Source: Bradyrhizobium sp. B097 (GTDB taxonomy: Bacteria; Pseudomonadota; Alphaproteobacteria; Rhizobiales; Xanthobacteraceae). Taken from it: a DNA stretch of 64,000 nucleotides. The notes under the pieces are model-generated. The model had not been told where the DNA came from, searched no databases, and worked only from the letters and a program-made list of their open reading frames with translations. The position numbers and the translations under genes are program-made. Each line of letters starts with the position of its first letter. Positions within the stretch are counted from its first letter, which is position 1. The stretch is from positions 2,104,501-2,168,500 of the forward strand of contig NZ_CP152412.1 in the NCBI RefSeq assembly GCF_038957035.1. Reading direction: 5' to 3'. Shown one piece after another: positions 17,211-27,945 of this stretch.

Positions 17211-18041
17211 GTGGCCGGACTCTCCCATCGCCAGACTGAAATCCTCAACATCGCACGTGCATTCGGCCGGGTCATGGTCGAGGACCTTGCCAAGCGATTC
17301 GAGGTGTCGGCGCAGACCATCCGCAAGGACCTCAACGATCTCTGCGACGAGCGGTCGCTGACCCGCATCCATGGCGGCGCGATCATCGCCTCGGGTGTCG
17401 AGAACCTCGCCTATGAGGCGCGCCGCTTCGTCGCCGCCGAGGAGAAGAAGGCGATTGGCGCCGCCGCGGCCGCGCGGATTCCAAACGGCTGCTCGCTGTT
17501 CATCAATATCGGCACCACCACGGAAGAGGTCGCCAGCGCGCTGACCTCGCATGAGGACCTGCTGGTCATCACCAACAACCTCAACGTCGCGATGCTGCTG
17601 TATCGCCATCCGCGCATCGAGGTGGTGGTGGCCGGCGGCACGGTGCGCCGCGCCGACGGTGCCGTGGTCGGCTCCACCGCGACGCAACTGATCGGCCAGT
17701 TCAAGGTCGATTACGCGATCATCGGCGCGTCCGCGATCGACGAGGAGGGCGCGCTGCTCGACTTCGACTATCGCGAGGTGCAGGTCGCGCAGGCGATCAT
17801 CGCCAACGCGCGCAACGTGATGCTGGTGTCGGATGCGACAAAACTCCGCCGCAGCGCGCCGGTGCGGATCGCCCATATGAGCCAGATCCAGACCTTCGTC
17901 ACCGATTCGCCCTTGCCCGCAGGCCTCGCCAACATCTGCCACAGCCGCGGCATCGAGGTGGTCGTCGCGATGGACAAGCCGCAGGCCGATATCGACGACA
18001 ACGGCGCCGACGCCGCGCCCGCGACGCTGCGCAGCGCGTAA
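17211..18041 (+). CDS. glpR: DeoR-family glycerol repressor GlpR
   Basis: This is a 276-residue DeoR/GlpR regulator. The N-terminal winged helix (residues 5-60) contains QTEILNIARAFGRVMVEDLAKRF, then VSAQTIRKDLNDLCDE and the typical RIHGGAI. The C-terminal sugar-phosphate sensor domain has INIGTTTEEVA and the FDYREVQVAQAII region. The GTG start follows an AAGGGGG site. It is encoded directly upstream of glpD and probably represses that operon until glycerol-3-phosphate is present, acting on the TTTCG-rich repeats at 18294-18358. Confidence 0.9.
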   Translation: MAGLSHRQTEILNIARAFGRVMVEDLAKRFEVSAQTIRKDLNDLCDERSLTRIHGGAIIASGVENLAYEARRFVAAEEKKAIGAAAAARIPNGCSLFINIGTTTEEVASALTSHEDLLVITNNLNVAMLLYRHPRIEVVVAGGTVRRADGAVVGSTATQLIGQFKVDYAIIGASAIDEEGALLDFDYREVQVAQAIIANARNVMLVSDATKLRRSAPVRIAHMSQIQTFVTDSPLPAGLANICHSRGIEVVVAMDKPQADIDDNGADAAPATLRSA

Positions 18042-18097
18042 TTCCTCTCTCGCTTTCATCGCTCGGCGATCCGACGAATCCACGCGCACAGCTCTCT

Positions 18098-18206
18098 CAC
18101 CGTCATCCTGAGGAGCGCGCCCTTGCGCGCGTCTCGAAGGAACGACGGCCACCGGCGGGGCCGTGCACCCTTCGAGGCTCGCTCCGCTCGCACCTCAGGG
18201 TGACGG
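18098..18206. repeat. Palindromic repeat (CGTCATCCTGAGG / CCTCAGGGTGACGG)
   Basis: Inverted arms CACCGTCATCCTGAGG and CCTCAGGGTGACGG enclose inner arms around CTTCGAGGCTCGCTCCG. The unit fills the glpR-glpD gap upstream of the operator region. Confidence 0.85.
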
Positions 18207-18293
18207 GTCTTGTACTGACGGGCCGAACGAGGGGTCTGCCCCCGCTACGATCATTCCGCCCAAAAAATCCCCAACAAAAGTTCCCTATTTTCA

Positions 18294-18358
18294 CTTTGCT
18301 TTCGTTTTCGGTTGTGATCTACTTCAATCCGAAAGTAAAACCGTCAAAGCGAAAACGG
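18294..18358 (+). promoter_or_regulatory. Putative GlpR operators upstream of glpD
   Basis: CTTTGCTTTCGTTTTCGG (18294-18311) is mirrored by CAAAGCGAAAACGG (18345-18358), with a further CCGAAAGTAAAACCG between them (18329-18343). TTTCG-type repeats are typical DeoR/GlpR targets. They lie 20-85 bp before the glpD TTG and in the right place to block its promoter. Confidence 0.6.
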
Positions 18359-18377
18359 TTGCCGGGGGAAGCGCTCT

Positions 18378-19922
18378 TTGGACCGAATTTACGACCTCGC
18401 CATCATTGGAGGCGGCGTTAATGGCTGCGGCATCGCGCGCGATGCGGCGGGCCGGGGCAATTCTGTTTTCCTCTGTGAAATGAATGATTTGGCCAGCGGA
18501 ACGTCGTCCTGGTCGACCAAGCTCGTGCATGGCGGTCTGCGCTATCTCGAGTATTACGAGTTTCGTCTGGTGCGCGAGGCGCTGATCGAGCGCGAGATCC
18601 TCTGGCAGATCGCGCCGCATATCATTCGTCCGCTGCGTTTCGTTTTGCCGCACCATTCGGGCCTGCGCCCGGCCTGGCTGCTGCGGCTCGGCCTTTTCCT
18701 CTACGACCATATCGGCGGCCGGCACCTGCTGCCGGCGACGCGCTCGGTCGATCTGACACGCGACGTGGTCGGCAAGCCGCTGATCCCCGGGCGCTACACC
18801 AAGGGCTTTGAATATTCCGATTGCTTCGTCGACGACGCGCGGCTGGTGGCGCTGACCGCGCGCGATGCCGCCGATCGCGGCGCCGAGATTCGCACCCGTA
18901 CCCGCGCGGTGGAGATCAGGCAGGTCGACGGCGTCTGGCACGTCACGGTCGAGGACGGCGCCACCGGCGCCCGCGACACCATCAAGGCGCGCGTGCTGGT
19001 CAACGCCGGCGGTCCCTGGGTCGAGCAGGTGCTGGCCACCGGTGTCGGCGTCAACGCGCGGGCCAAGGTGCGGCTGGTGCAGGGCTCGCATATCGTCGTG
19101 CCGAAACTCTACGACCACGACCGCGCCTACATCTTCCAGAATGCCGACGGCCGCATCATCTTCGTCATTCCCTACCAGAACGATTTCTCGCTGATCGGCA
19201 CCACCGATCGCGATTATGACGGCGATCCGGCCGAGGTGAAGGCGACGCGTGAGGAGATCGAGTATCTCTGCGCCTCCGCCAGCGAATACCTTGCCAAGCC
19301 GGTGAAGCCCGAGGACGTGGTCTGGAATTACTCCGGCGTGCGTCCGCTCTATGACGACGGTGCGAGCGAAGCCAAGGCCGCGACCCGCGACTACGTGTTC
19401 GAGCTCGATACGCCCGGCGGTGCCCCGCTGCTGTCGATCTATGGCGGCAAGATCACCACCTATCGCCGCCTCTCCGAAGAGGCGCTGGAGCGGCTGTCGC
19501 CCTATCTCCGCGGCGCGAAGGCGCAGGAGGGTTGGACCGGCAAGGCGCCGCTGCCCGGCGGCGACATGGATGTCTCGGCGGTCGCGGCGCTGAGCGCCGA
19601 GCTGGTTCGCAACTATCCGTTCCTCGCACAGTCCCACGCCAACCGTCTCGCCCACGCCTATGGCACGCGCGCCAGCAAGGTCTTGGGCAATGCAGCAACG
19701 GCTGATGATCTCGGCCGCGCCTTCGGCGCCACCTTGACGGAGAGTGAAGTCCGGTACCTGATGGCGAACGAATGGGCACGGACCGCGGACGATGTCGTCT
19801 GGCGACGATCCAAGCTGGGCTTGCGGATGACGGCGGGTGAAATCGCCGCGCTCGACGAGTGGATGGTCGCCAACCGCGTGTCAGGTGAACGTCCCCTCCG
19901 CGAAGCGGGAGGACGGGCATGA
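18378..19922 (+). CDS. glpD: Aerobic glycerol-3-phosphate dehydrogenase
   Basis: This 514-residue membrane-associated flavoenzyme oxidises glycerol-3-phosphate to dihydroxyacetone phosphate and passes electrons to quinone. The FAD-binding motif is at the N-terminus (DLAIIGGGVNGCGIARDAAG). The segments SSWSTKLVHGGLRYLEY and SIYGGKITTYRRLSEEAL are GlpD signatures. The TTG start is chosen because GGGGGA lies upstream and the FAD motif begins at residue 6. Its stop overlaps the glpS start (ATGA), so the dehydrogenase and importer form one operon. Confidence 0.95.
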   Translation: MDRIYDLAIIGGGVNGCGIARDAAGRGNSVFLCEMNDLASGTSSWSTKLVHGGLRYLEYYEFRLVREALIEREILWQIAPHIIRPLRFVLPHHSGLRPAWLLRLGLFLYDHIGGRHLLPATRSVDLTRDVVGKPLIPGRYTKGFEYSDCFVDDARLVALTARDAADRGAEIRTRTRAVEIRQVDGVWHVTVEDGATGARDTIKARVLVNAGGPWVEQVLATGVGVNARAKVRLVQGSHIVVPKLYDHDRAYIFQNADGRIIFVIPYQNDFSLIGTTDRDYDGDPAEVKATREEIEYLCASASEYLAKPVKPEDVVWNYSGVRPLYDDGASEAKAATRDYVFELDTPGGAPLLSIYGGKITTYRRLSEEALERLSPYLRGAKAQEGWTGKAPLPGGDMDVSAVAALSAELVRNYPFLAQSHANRLAHAYGTRASKVLGNAATADDLGRAFGATLTESEVRYLMANEWARTADDVVWRRSKLGLRMTAGEIAALDEWMVANRVSGERPLREAGGRA

Positions 19923-21058
19923 GCGTTACACTGCAGAACGTCACGCGAACCGTGGATGGCATTCAGACCATCCGCAATGTTTCGCTGACGCTGGAGCGTG
20001 GCACGCTCAGCGTGCTGCTCGGGCCCACGCTGTCTGGCAAGACCTCGATCATGCGGCTGCTCGCCGGCCTCGACAAGCCGACCACCGGCCGCGTGCTGGT
20101 CGACGGCAGGGACGTCACCGGCGCCGACGTGCGGCAACGCTCGGTGGCGATGGTCTATCAGCAGTTCATCAACTATCCCTCGCTGACGGTCTACGAGAAC
20201 ATCGCCTCGCCGCTGCGGGTGCAGGGCAAGCCGAAGGCCGAGATCGAGCAGCGGGTGGCCGAGGCGGCCAGCCTGTTGCGGCTCGAGCCCTATCTGAAGC
20301 GGACGCCGCTGCAGCTTTCCGGCGGCCAGCAGCAGCGCACCGCGATTGCCCGCGCGCTGGTCAAGGGCGCCGACCTCGTGCTGCTCGACGAGCCGCTCGC
20401 CAACCTCGATTACAAGCTGCGCGAGGAACTGCGCGCCGAACTGCCGCGGATCTTCGAGGCCTCGGGTGCGATCTTCGTCTATGCCACCACCGAGCCGTCG
20501 GAAGCGCTGCTGCTCGGCGGCGACACGGTGTGCATGTGGGAAGGCCAGGCGCTGCAGACCGGCGCGACGCCGAAGGTCTACCGCCATCCCGACACGCTGC
20601 GGGTCGCGCAGGTGTTCTCCGATCCGCCGCTCAACATCATCGGCATCCAGAAGAAGGGCGACCGGGTGGTCTATGCCGGCGGCGAGCAGGCGCCCGCGGC
20701 GGGGCTGTACGCCAATCTGCCTGACGGCACGTACAAGATCGGCTTCCGGGCGCATCAACTCGAGGTCGGGAGCGTCGTGCCCGGCCGCCACAAATTCTCC
20801 GCCACCGTGACGGTGACCGAGATCACCGGGTCGGAGAGCTTCGTGCACGTTCATGTCCACGATTCGAACTGGGTCGCGGTGCTGCATGGCGTGCACGAAT
20901 ATGAACCCGGGCAGGTGCTCGAGGCCGCGCTCGATCCCGAGAATATCTTTGTGTTTGACGCCGCCGACCGCCTGGTCGCGTCGCCCGCGACCGCGTTTGC
21001 AAGCGAATTGTATGGCAGTTCGCTGGCGGCACGCGTGTCAGCCAGCAAGAGCAATTGA
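19919..21058 (+). CDS. glpS: Glycerol ABC importer ATPase subunit GlpS
   Basis: This 379-residue CUT1-type ATPase belongs to a glycerol ABC importer. Walker A is GPTLSGKT (35-42), Q-loop Gln near 81, signature LSGGQ (133-137), Walker B DLVLLDE (152-158), and a C-terminal OB-fold regulatory domain starts after residue 240. The switch (H-loop) His is replaced: the segment reads YATTEPSEAL, with Thr191 where VTHDQ-type ATPases have His. It is coupled to glpD by a 4-bp overlap and followed 12 bp later by its partner GlpT, so the two likely form a heterodimer. Confidence 0.9.
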   Translation: MSVTLQNVTRTVDGIQTIRNVSLTLERGTLSVLLGPTLSGKTSIMRLLAGLDKPTTGRVLVDGRDVTGADVRQRSVAMVYQQFINYPSLTVYENIASPLRVQGKPKAEIEQRVAEAASLLRLEPYLKRTPLQLSGGQQQRTAIARALVKGADLVLLDEPLANLDYKLREELRAELPRIFEASGAIFVYATTEPSEALLLGGDTVCMWEGQALQTGATPKVYRHPDTLRVAQVFSDPPLNIIGIQKKGDRVVYAGGEQAPAAGLYANLPDGTYKIGFRAHQLEVGSVVPGRHKFSATVTVTEITGSESFVHVHVHDSNWVAVLHGVHEYEPGQVLEAALDPENIFVFDAADRLVASPATAFASELYGSSLAARVSASKSN

Positions 21059-21070
21059 GGGAGATGCCCG

Positions 21071-22156
21071 ATGGCTCGCATTGACCTCGTCGATCTCGCG
21101 CAATCCTACAGCGGCAACGACGCGCCGCTGGAATCCTTTGCGCTGAAACCGGTCACCATGACCTGGCGGCAGGGCGGCGCCTATGCGCTGCTCGGGCCCT
21201 CCGGCTGCGGCAAGACCACGCTGCTGAATCTGATTTCCGGCATCGTGACGCCGTCGCGCGGCAAGATCCTGTTCGACGGCCAGGACATCACGCCGCTGTC
21301 GACGCAGAAGCGCAACATCGCGCAGGTGTTCCAGTTCCCGGTGATCTACGACACCATGACGGTCGGCCAGAACCTGGCCTTCCCGCTGAAGAACCGCGGC
21401 GTCGCCAAGGCCGAGGTCGATGCGCGGGTCAGGCAGATCGCCGATTTGCTCGATCTGACGCCGTACCTGAACCGCAAGGCGACGCGGCTCACCGCCGACG
21501 CCAAGCAGAAGATCTCGCTCGGCCGCGGCCTGGTGCGCTCCGACGTCGCCGCCGTGCTGTTCGACGAGCCGCTGACCGTGATCGATCCCGAGCTGAAATG
21601 GCAGCTGCGCTCCAAGCTGAAGGCGCTGCATCGTGAGCTCGACCTCACGATGATCTACGTCACCCACGACCAGACCGAGGCGCTGACCTTTGCCGATACC
21701 GTCGTCGTCATGCATGACGGCCGCGTGGTGCAGAGCGGCACGCCGGCCGAACTGTTCGACAAGCCGGCGCACACCTTCGTCGGCTATTTCATCGGCTCGC
21801 CCGGCATGAACATCGTGCCCGCCGAGGTCAGTGGCCACGAGGCGCGGATCGACGGCCATGTCATCGGCCTGCATCGAAACTATGGTGTCCTGCCGGCCGG
21901 CAAGAAGATCGAGATCGGCGTGCGGCCTGAATTTGTCGATGTCGCGGCGCCCGCGTCCGGGCTGCTGTCGGCCACCATCGAGCGGATCGACGATCTCGGC
22001 CGCATCCAGTTCGCCCGCGTCCGGATCGGCAACACCAAACTCGCGGCGCGTGTGCCGCCGGGCTTCTCGATCTCCGGCGATACCGCCGGCCTGATCTTCA
22101 ATCCCGCCAACGTCCACGTCTATGCCGACAGCCATTTGGTCGAAGGGGTCGCCTGA
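21071..22156 (+). CDS. glpT: Glycerol ABC importer ATPase subunit GlpT
   Basis: This 361-residue ATPase pairs with GlpS. Walker A is GPSGCGKT (42-49), Walker B VLFDEP (about 162-167), and the H-loop is canonical (VTHDQ, His199). The ABC signature is not canonical: where LSGGQ is expected the protein reads LTADA (140-144), followed by KQKISLGRGL. A C-terminal regulatory domain follows. GAGGGAG sets the ATG. It overlaps the next permease gene by one base. It is unrelated to the MFS transporter also called GlpT in E. coli. Confidence 0.9.
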   Translation: MARIDLVDLAQSYSGNDAPLESFALKPVTMTWRQGGAYALLGPSGCGKTTLLNLISGIVTPSRGKILFDGQDITPLSTQKRNIAQVFQFPVIYDTMTVGQNLAFPLKNRGVAKAEVDARVRQIADLLDLTPYLNRKATRLTADAKQKISLGRGLVRSDVAAVLFDEPLTVIDPELKWQLRSKLKALHRELDLTMIYVTHDQTEALTFADTVVVMHDGRVVQSGTPAELFDKPAHTFVGYFIGSPGMNIVPAEVSGHEARIDGHVIGLHRNYGVLPAGKKIEIGVRPEFVDVAAPASGLLSATIERIDDLGRIQFARVRIGNTKLAARVPPGFSISGDTAGLIFNPANVHVYADSHLVEGVA

Positions 22157-23058
22157 TGGACAAGACCATCAACCAAAAAGCCTGGTTCCTGGTGCTGCCG
22201 GTGTTCCTGGTGGTGGCGTTCTCGGCGGTGCTGCCGCTGATGACCGTCGTGAACTATTCGATGCAGGACACTTTCGGCAACAACCAGTTCTTCTGGAACG
22301 GCGTCGGCTGGTTCAAGGAGCTGCTCGATCCCTCGACCGATCTCGGCGGCCGCTTCCTGGCCTCGCTCGGCCGCAACCTGTTCTTCTCCGCGGTGATCCT
22401 TGCGATCGAGGTGCCGCTCGGCATCATCGTCGCGCTGTCGATGCCGCGCGAGGGCTGGAGCGTCGCGGCCTGCCTCGTCACCCTCGCATTGCCGCTGCTG
22501 ATTCCGTGGAACGTGGTCGGCACCATCTGGCAGATCTTCGGCCGGCCCGATATCGGCCTGCTCGGCTATACGCTGAACCACCTTGGCTTCAACTACAACT
22601 ACGTCTCCAACGACGTCGACGCCTGGGTCACTGTCATCGTGATGGACGTCTGGCATTGGACGAGCCTCGTCGCGCTGCTCTGCTACGCGGGCCTGAAGTC
22701 GATCCCCGACGCCTATTACCAGGCGGCGCAGATCGACGGCGCCTCGCGCTGGGCGGTGTTCAAGGCGATCCAGCTGCCGAAGATGAACCGCGTGCTGCTG
22801 ATCGCGGTGCTGCTGCGCTTCATGGATAGCTTCATGATCTACACCGAGCCGTTCGTGGTCACCGGCGGCGGCCCCGGCAACTCGACGACCTTCGTCTCGA
22901 TCGAGCTCGTCAAGATCGCGCTCGGCCAGTTCGACCTCGGCAAGGCAGCCGCGCTGTCGCTGGCCTACAATCTCATCATCCTGATCGTGTGCTGGGTGTT
23001 CTACACCGTGATGACCAATGCCGGCACCGAGCGTCCGGTCAAGGAGGGAGCGGCATGA
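22156..23058 (+). CDS. glpP: Glycerol ABC importer permease GlpP
   Basis: This is a 300-residue MalF-like inner-membrane permease of the binding-protein-dependent family. About six hydrophobic helices are visible, starting at residues 9-30. The cytoplasmic EAA loop that docks on the ATPase is YYQAAQIDGASRWAVFKAIQ (about residues 190-209), of normal sequence. It overlaps glpT by 1 bp and glpQ by 4 bp, indicating co-translation. Confidence 0.92.
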   Translation: MDKTINQKAWFLVLPVFLVVAFSAVLPLMTVVNYSMQDTFGNNQFFWNGVGWFKELLDPSTDLGGRFLASLGRNLFFSAVILAIEVPLGIIVALSMPREGWSVAACLVTLALPLLIPWNVVGTIWQIFGRPDIGLLGYTLNHLGFNYNYVSNDVDAWVTVIVMDVWHWTSLVALLCYAGLKSIPDAYYQAAQIDGASRWAVFKAIQLPKMNRVLLIAVLLRFMDSFMIYTEPFVVTGGGPGNSTTFVSIELVKIALGQFDLGKAAALSLAYNLIILIVCWVFYTVMTNAGTERPVKEGAA

Positions 23059-23864
23059 TGCATTCGATTCCCGGCCGCCGCCTGATCATGGCGCTGTTCC
23101 TGATCTTCCTGCTGTTGCCGATCTACTGGCTCGTCAACATGAGCTTCAAGACCAACGCCGAGATCGTCTCGACGATGACGCTGTGGCCGCATACACCGAC
23201 GCTGCAGCACTACCGGCGCATCTTCACCGACGAGAGCTGGTACTCGGGCTACATCAACTCACTGGAATATGTCGTCATCAACACCGTGATCTCGATCGCG
23301 GTGGCGTTGCCGGCGGCCTATGCGTTCTCGCGCTACCGCTTCCTCGGCGACAAGCACCTGTTCTTCTGGCTGCTGTCGAACCGCATGGCGCCGGCGGCGG
23401 TCTATGCGCTGCCGTTCTTCAACCTGTACTCGGCGATCGGCCTGTTCGATACGCCATGGGCGGTCGCGCTGGCGCACTGCATCTTCAACGTGCCGCTGGC
23501 GGTGTGGATCCTCGAAGGCTTCGTCTCCGGCGTGCCGCGCGAGATCGACGAGACCGCCTTCCTCGACGGCTATTCGTTCCCGCGCTTCTTCATCAAGATC
23601 CTGGTGCCGCTGATCGCGAGTGGCATCGGCGTCGCCGCATTCTTCTGCTTCATGTTCTCCTGGGTCGAGCTGCTGCTCGCGCGCACGCTGACCTCGGTTG
23701 CCGCCAAGCCGATCTCCGCGGTGATGACGCGGACGGTATCGGCCGCCGGCATGGACTGGGGCCTGCTTGCCGCGGCCGGCGTGCTCACCATCATCCCGGG
23801 CGCACTGGTGATCTGGTTCGTCCGCAACTACATCGCGCGCGGCTTCGCGCTCGGCCGGGTCTAG
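23055..23864 (+). CDS. glpQ: Glycerol ABC importer permease GlpQ
   Basis: This 269-residue MalG-like permease pairs with GlpP. Its EAA loop is REIDETAFLDGYSFPRFFIK (about 166-185). The ATG at 23055 overlaps the glpP stop (ATGA) and gives MMHSIPGRRLIMALFLIFLL, a normal MalG-type N-terminus with the first helix near residue 12. The name follows the rhizobial glycerol importer and differs from E. coli GlpQ, a phosphodiesterase. Confidence 0.92.
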   Translation: MMHSIPGRRLIMALFLIFLLLPIYWLVNMSFKTNAEIVSTMTLWPHTPTLQHYRRIFTDESWYSGYINSLEYVVINTVISIAVALPAAYAFSRYRFLGDKHLFFWLLSNRMAPAAVYALPFFNLYSAIGLFDTPWAVALAHCIFNVPLAVWILEGFVSGVPREIDETAFLDGYSFPRFFIKILVPLIASGIGVAAFFCFMFSWVELLLARTLTSVAAKPISAVMTRTVSAAGMDWGLLAAAGVLTIIPGALVIWFVRNYIARGFALGRV

Positions 23865-23872
23865 GAGGGCTC

Positions 23873-24199
23873 ATGGACAGCATCGCATGGATGGCATGGA
23901 CCTGGCCCACCGCGATCTTCTTCGTGCTGCTTGCCTCTACACTCGGGATGATGACCTGGCTCGCGATCGGCTATCCCGAGGCGGAGCGGGTTGGCGTGCT
24001 GCGCATTCCGACCACGCGCGGCGATCGCCTGTTCGTTTCGCTGGTGCTGGCGGCGGTGATCCACCTGCTGTGGATCGGCCTCGTCGGCACCGATCCGATT
24101 TTCACCCTGCCGATCGCGGAGGGCGTCGAGATTTCGAGCCTGTGGCTCGGAACGGTAATTTCGCTTCTTTCAGCCGTGGTGATTTTTCGCACCGTCTGA
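23873..24199 (+). CDS. glpU: Small membrane protein of the glycerol importer locus (DUF2160, GlpU)
   Basis: This 108-residue protein has three clear hydrophobic helices (about residues 12-32, 52-70 and 87-104). It matches the DUF2160 pattern of small proteins placed between the permease and binding-protein genes in glycerol importer operons of rhizobia. It begins 8 bp after glpQ, with AGGAGGG as ribosome site. Its role is unknown; by position it may help assemble or stabilise the permease. Confidence 0.8.
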   Translation: MDSIAWMAWTWPTAIFFVLLASTLGMMTWLAIGYPEAERVGVLRIPTTRGDRLFVSLVLAAVIHLLWIGLVGTDPIFTLPIAEGVEISSLWLGTVISLLSAVVIFRTV

Positions 24200-24269
24200 A
24201 GAACGCGAAAAAGAGCAGATCCGGGGTCTACCCGGGCCTGAATTTAGTCGCTGCAACCGGAGGAATCTA

Positions 24270-26051
<1,782 letters not shown>

Positions 26052-26092
26052 GGCGGTAAGGCGTACCAGCCCACGCCATCCGCAGACTGCAG

Positions 26093-26120
26093 AAGGCCGG
26101 GAGCAATCCCGGCCTTTTTT
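26093..26120 (+). terminator. Rho-independent terminator of the glp operon
   Basis: A perfect 10-bp stem AAGGCCGGGA / TCCCGGCCTT with a 4-base loop is followed by a T run (T6). It lies 42 bp after the glpV stop. Confidence 0.9.
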
Positions 26121-26223
26121 GCCGGATCTGTGGCTGTGGAGACCGGTTCAGGATTGTGCTCAAATGACGCGATGAGGTCATATGCGTCTTCCCGTCATCG
26201 CATCATGATCCCGGAGTTTCGTC

Positions 26224-26934
26224 ATGCGCATGACTTTTCGTTGCGATCCGCGGCTCGCCGATCATCTGCCGCGGCCACATCCGGCCCGCACTGCGTTGCC
26301 CGATTGGTTGCGCGCGATGCCGGCGAAGGCGCATTCCGACATCCACGACCGCGAGATCCGGACGGTCAAGCAATGCCCGCCCTTCGTCGATGCGATGGCC
26401 CATGGGGTCATGATCCCGCTACCCTGCGATGTCAGGGTCGAGCGCGGCGCATTCGCCTGGGACTGGGACATTCCGGAGCCCGCAACGCAGGGCCATCCGC
26501 GCGCGCCGCTCAGCTTCCATCCCGTCGCGCAATTCGCCGGCGCGCCGTTTGCCAACGGGCTGGCTGCGCTGAAATTCAACAGCTTCTGGACCATCGAGCT
26601 CGAGCCGGGCTGGTCGCTGTTCGCGACCCATCCGGTCAATCGCGACGACCTGCCGTTCCGCGTGATCTCGGGGTTGGTCGACGCCGACCGGTTTCACGAC
26701 GGCGGCATCAATTTCCCGGCGGTCTGGACCCAGCCTGATTTTGCCGGCGTGTTGCCGAAGGGGATGCCGGTCGTGCAATGTTTCGCGGTGCCGCGCGCGG
26801 CCCCCGAACTGGTGTTCGAGGTGTTCGACGATGCGCATCGCGAGGCCTATTCGAAAGTCGTCGGCGAGGTGTTGGCTGCGCCCAATGTCTATCGCAAACA
26901 TTTCCGCGCCAAGCGCGGCCGGCTAGTGACCTAG
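26224..26934 (+). CDS. Conserved hypothetical protein (possibly DUF6065-like)
   Basis: This is a 236-residue cytosolic protein not securely recognised. The segment VKQCPPFVDAMAHGVMIPLP, then PLSFHPVAQFAGAPF and FWTIELEPGWSLFATHPVNR, resembles proteins annotated as DUF6065, but that is from memory. It is rich in Pro, Trp and Phe and ends in a basic tail (KHFRAKRGR). No catalytic motif or membrane helix is seen. It runs convergently with the TPR gene and overlaps it by 12 bp at the 3' ends. Confidence 0.7.
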   Translation: MRMTFRCDPRLADHLPRPHPARTALPDWLRAMPAKAHSDIHDREIRTVKQCPPFVDAMAHGVMIPLPCDVRVERGAFAWDWDIPEPATQGHPRAPLSFHPVAQFAGAPFANGLAALKFNSFWTIELEPGWSLFATHPVNRDDLPFRVISGLVDADRFHDGGINFPAVWTQPDFAGVLPKGMPVVQCFAVPRAAPELVFEVFDDAHREAYSKVVGEVLAAPNVYRKHFRAKRGRLVT

Positions 26935-27735
26935 CGCTGCACGCAGCGCGCGCTCATCGAGCCACAGCCGGCCGTGCGGGGCCGAGGTCAGCGCCATCGC
27001 GATCGATCCGAACAGCTGTGGACGCAAGGCATAGGCGCGCGCGAAGGCCTGCATCGCGGCGTCGGGCTCGCCGCTGTCCTGCAGCGTGATCCCCAGATTG
27101 AGCGCCGCTTCGGCGTAATCCGGCTTGATCTCGAGCGCCTTGCGGTAGGCGCGTGCGGCACCGTCATGGTCGAGCAAATCCTGCTTTGCGACGCCGAGAT
27201 CGAACCACGCCGAAGCCGGTGCCGCACTCGCAACGGCGCGCTCGAGCAGGCTTACAGCATCGGCGAGGTCACCGGCCTCCCAGGCGAGCCGGCCGAGCCT
27301 TGCATTGGCTTCCTGATGCTCCGGGATCGCCTTGAGGATCGCCTCCCAGGCCTCGCCGGCCTGCACCTTGCGGCCAGCCAGCTCCAGTGTGCGTGCCTTC
27401 TCGACGAAGGCTTCGCGTTGCGGCTTGAGCGCGATGGCGCGGTCGAGATGCGTCAGTGCCGCATCGAATTCGCCGCCGTCGCGGGCGAGGCGCCCCGCGA
27501 GCAGCCGCGCCGCCGCATTGTCGGGGCGCTGCGCCAGGCTGGTCTCGATATGCTTGCGGGCTAGTGCGATCTCGCCTTTGGCGAACAGCACGGCGGCGAG
27601 CAGATGGCTCAGCATCGGCTCGCCGGGCTGGCGCGCAAGGCCGCGTTCGCAGAGCTCGATCGCCTCGCCATGCCGGCCGCCATTGAAGGCGACGGTGGCG
27701 CGTCGAACGATATCCTCGGCGTTGTCCTTGCTCAT
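26923..27735 (-). CDS. Tetratricopeptide-repeat protein
   Basis: This 270-residue protein is built almost wholly of TPR motifs, about seven copies of 34 residues. Clear examples are EAIELCERGLARQPGEPML, AALTHLDRAIALKPQ and GAARAYRKALEIKPDYAEA. There is no signal peptide or membrane helix, so it is probably a cytosolic scaffold. It stands alone on the minus strand; neither neighbour suggests a partner. Confidence 0.85.
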   Translation of the reverse strand: MSKDNAEDIVRRATVAFNGGRHGEAIELCERGLARQPGEPMLSHLLAAVLFAKGEIALARKHIETSLAQRPDNAAARLLAGRLARDGGEFDAALTHLDRAIALKPQREAFVEKARTLELAGRKVQAGEAWEAILKAIPEHQEANARLGRLAWEAGDLADAVSLLERAVASAAPASAWFDLGVAKQDLLDHDGAARAYRKALEIKPDYAEAALNLGITLQDSGEPDAAMQAFARAYALRPQLFGSIAMALTSAPHGRLWLDERALRAALGH

Positions 27736-27886
27736 TTCCGTGGGCGACCGTCTTCAGGTTAGCTCGTTACGGTCCATGCTATGCGGCGCCGGAGATCATG
27801 ACCAGCGCTTACCGCGCCGGGGAGTAGCCGGCCGCCGCGCGCATCTGCATGGGCATAGGAATCCGGAGCACGGCACGCAACGAATA

Positions 27887-27910
27887 AAGGCCGGGAGCGA
27901 TCCCGGCCTT
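27887..27910 (-). terminator. Hairpin with the same stem as the glp terminator
   Basis: The stem AAGGCCGGGA / TCCCGGCCTT repeats the arms found at 26093. Read on the minus strand it is followed by TATT, so it could end transcripts from the OYE gene 165 bp upstream; the U tract is poor in both directions. Confidence 0.5.
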
Positions 27911-27945
27911 GTTCCTCTCGTCGCAATTCCAGCATTCTCTTTCGA

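Noticed and set aside
26224..26934. Treating the gene after glpV as part of the glycerol operon
   Set aside because: A strong terminator at 26093-26120 separates them, and the protein shows no transport or glycerol-related motif.
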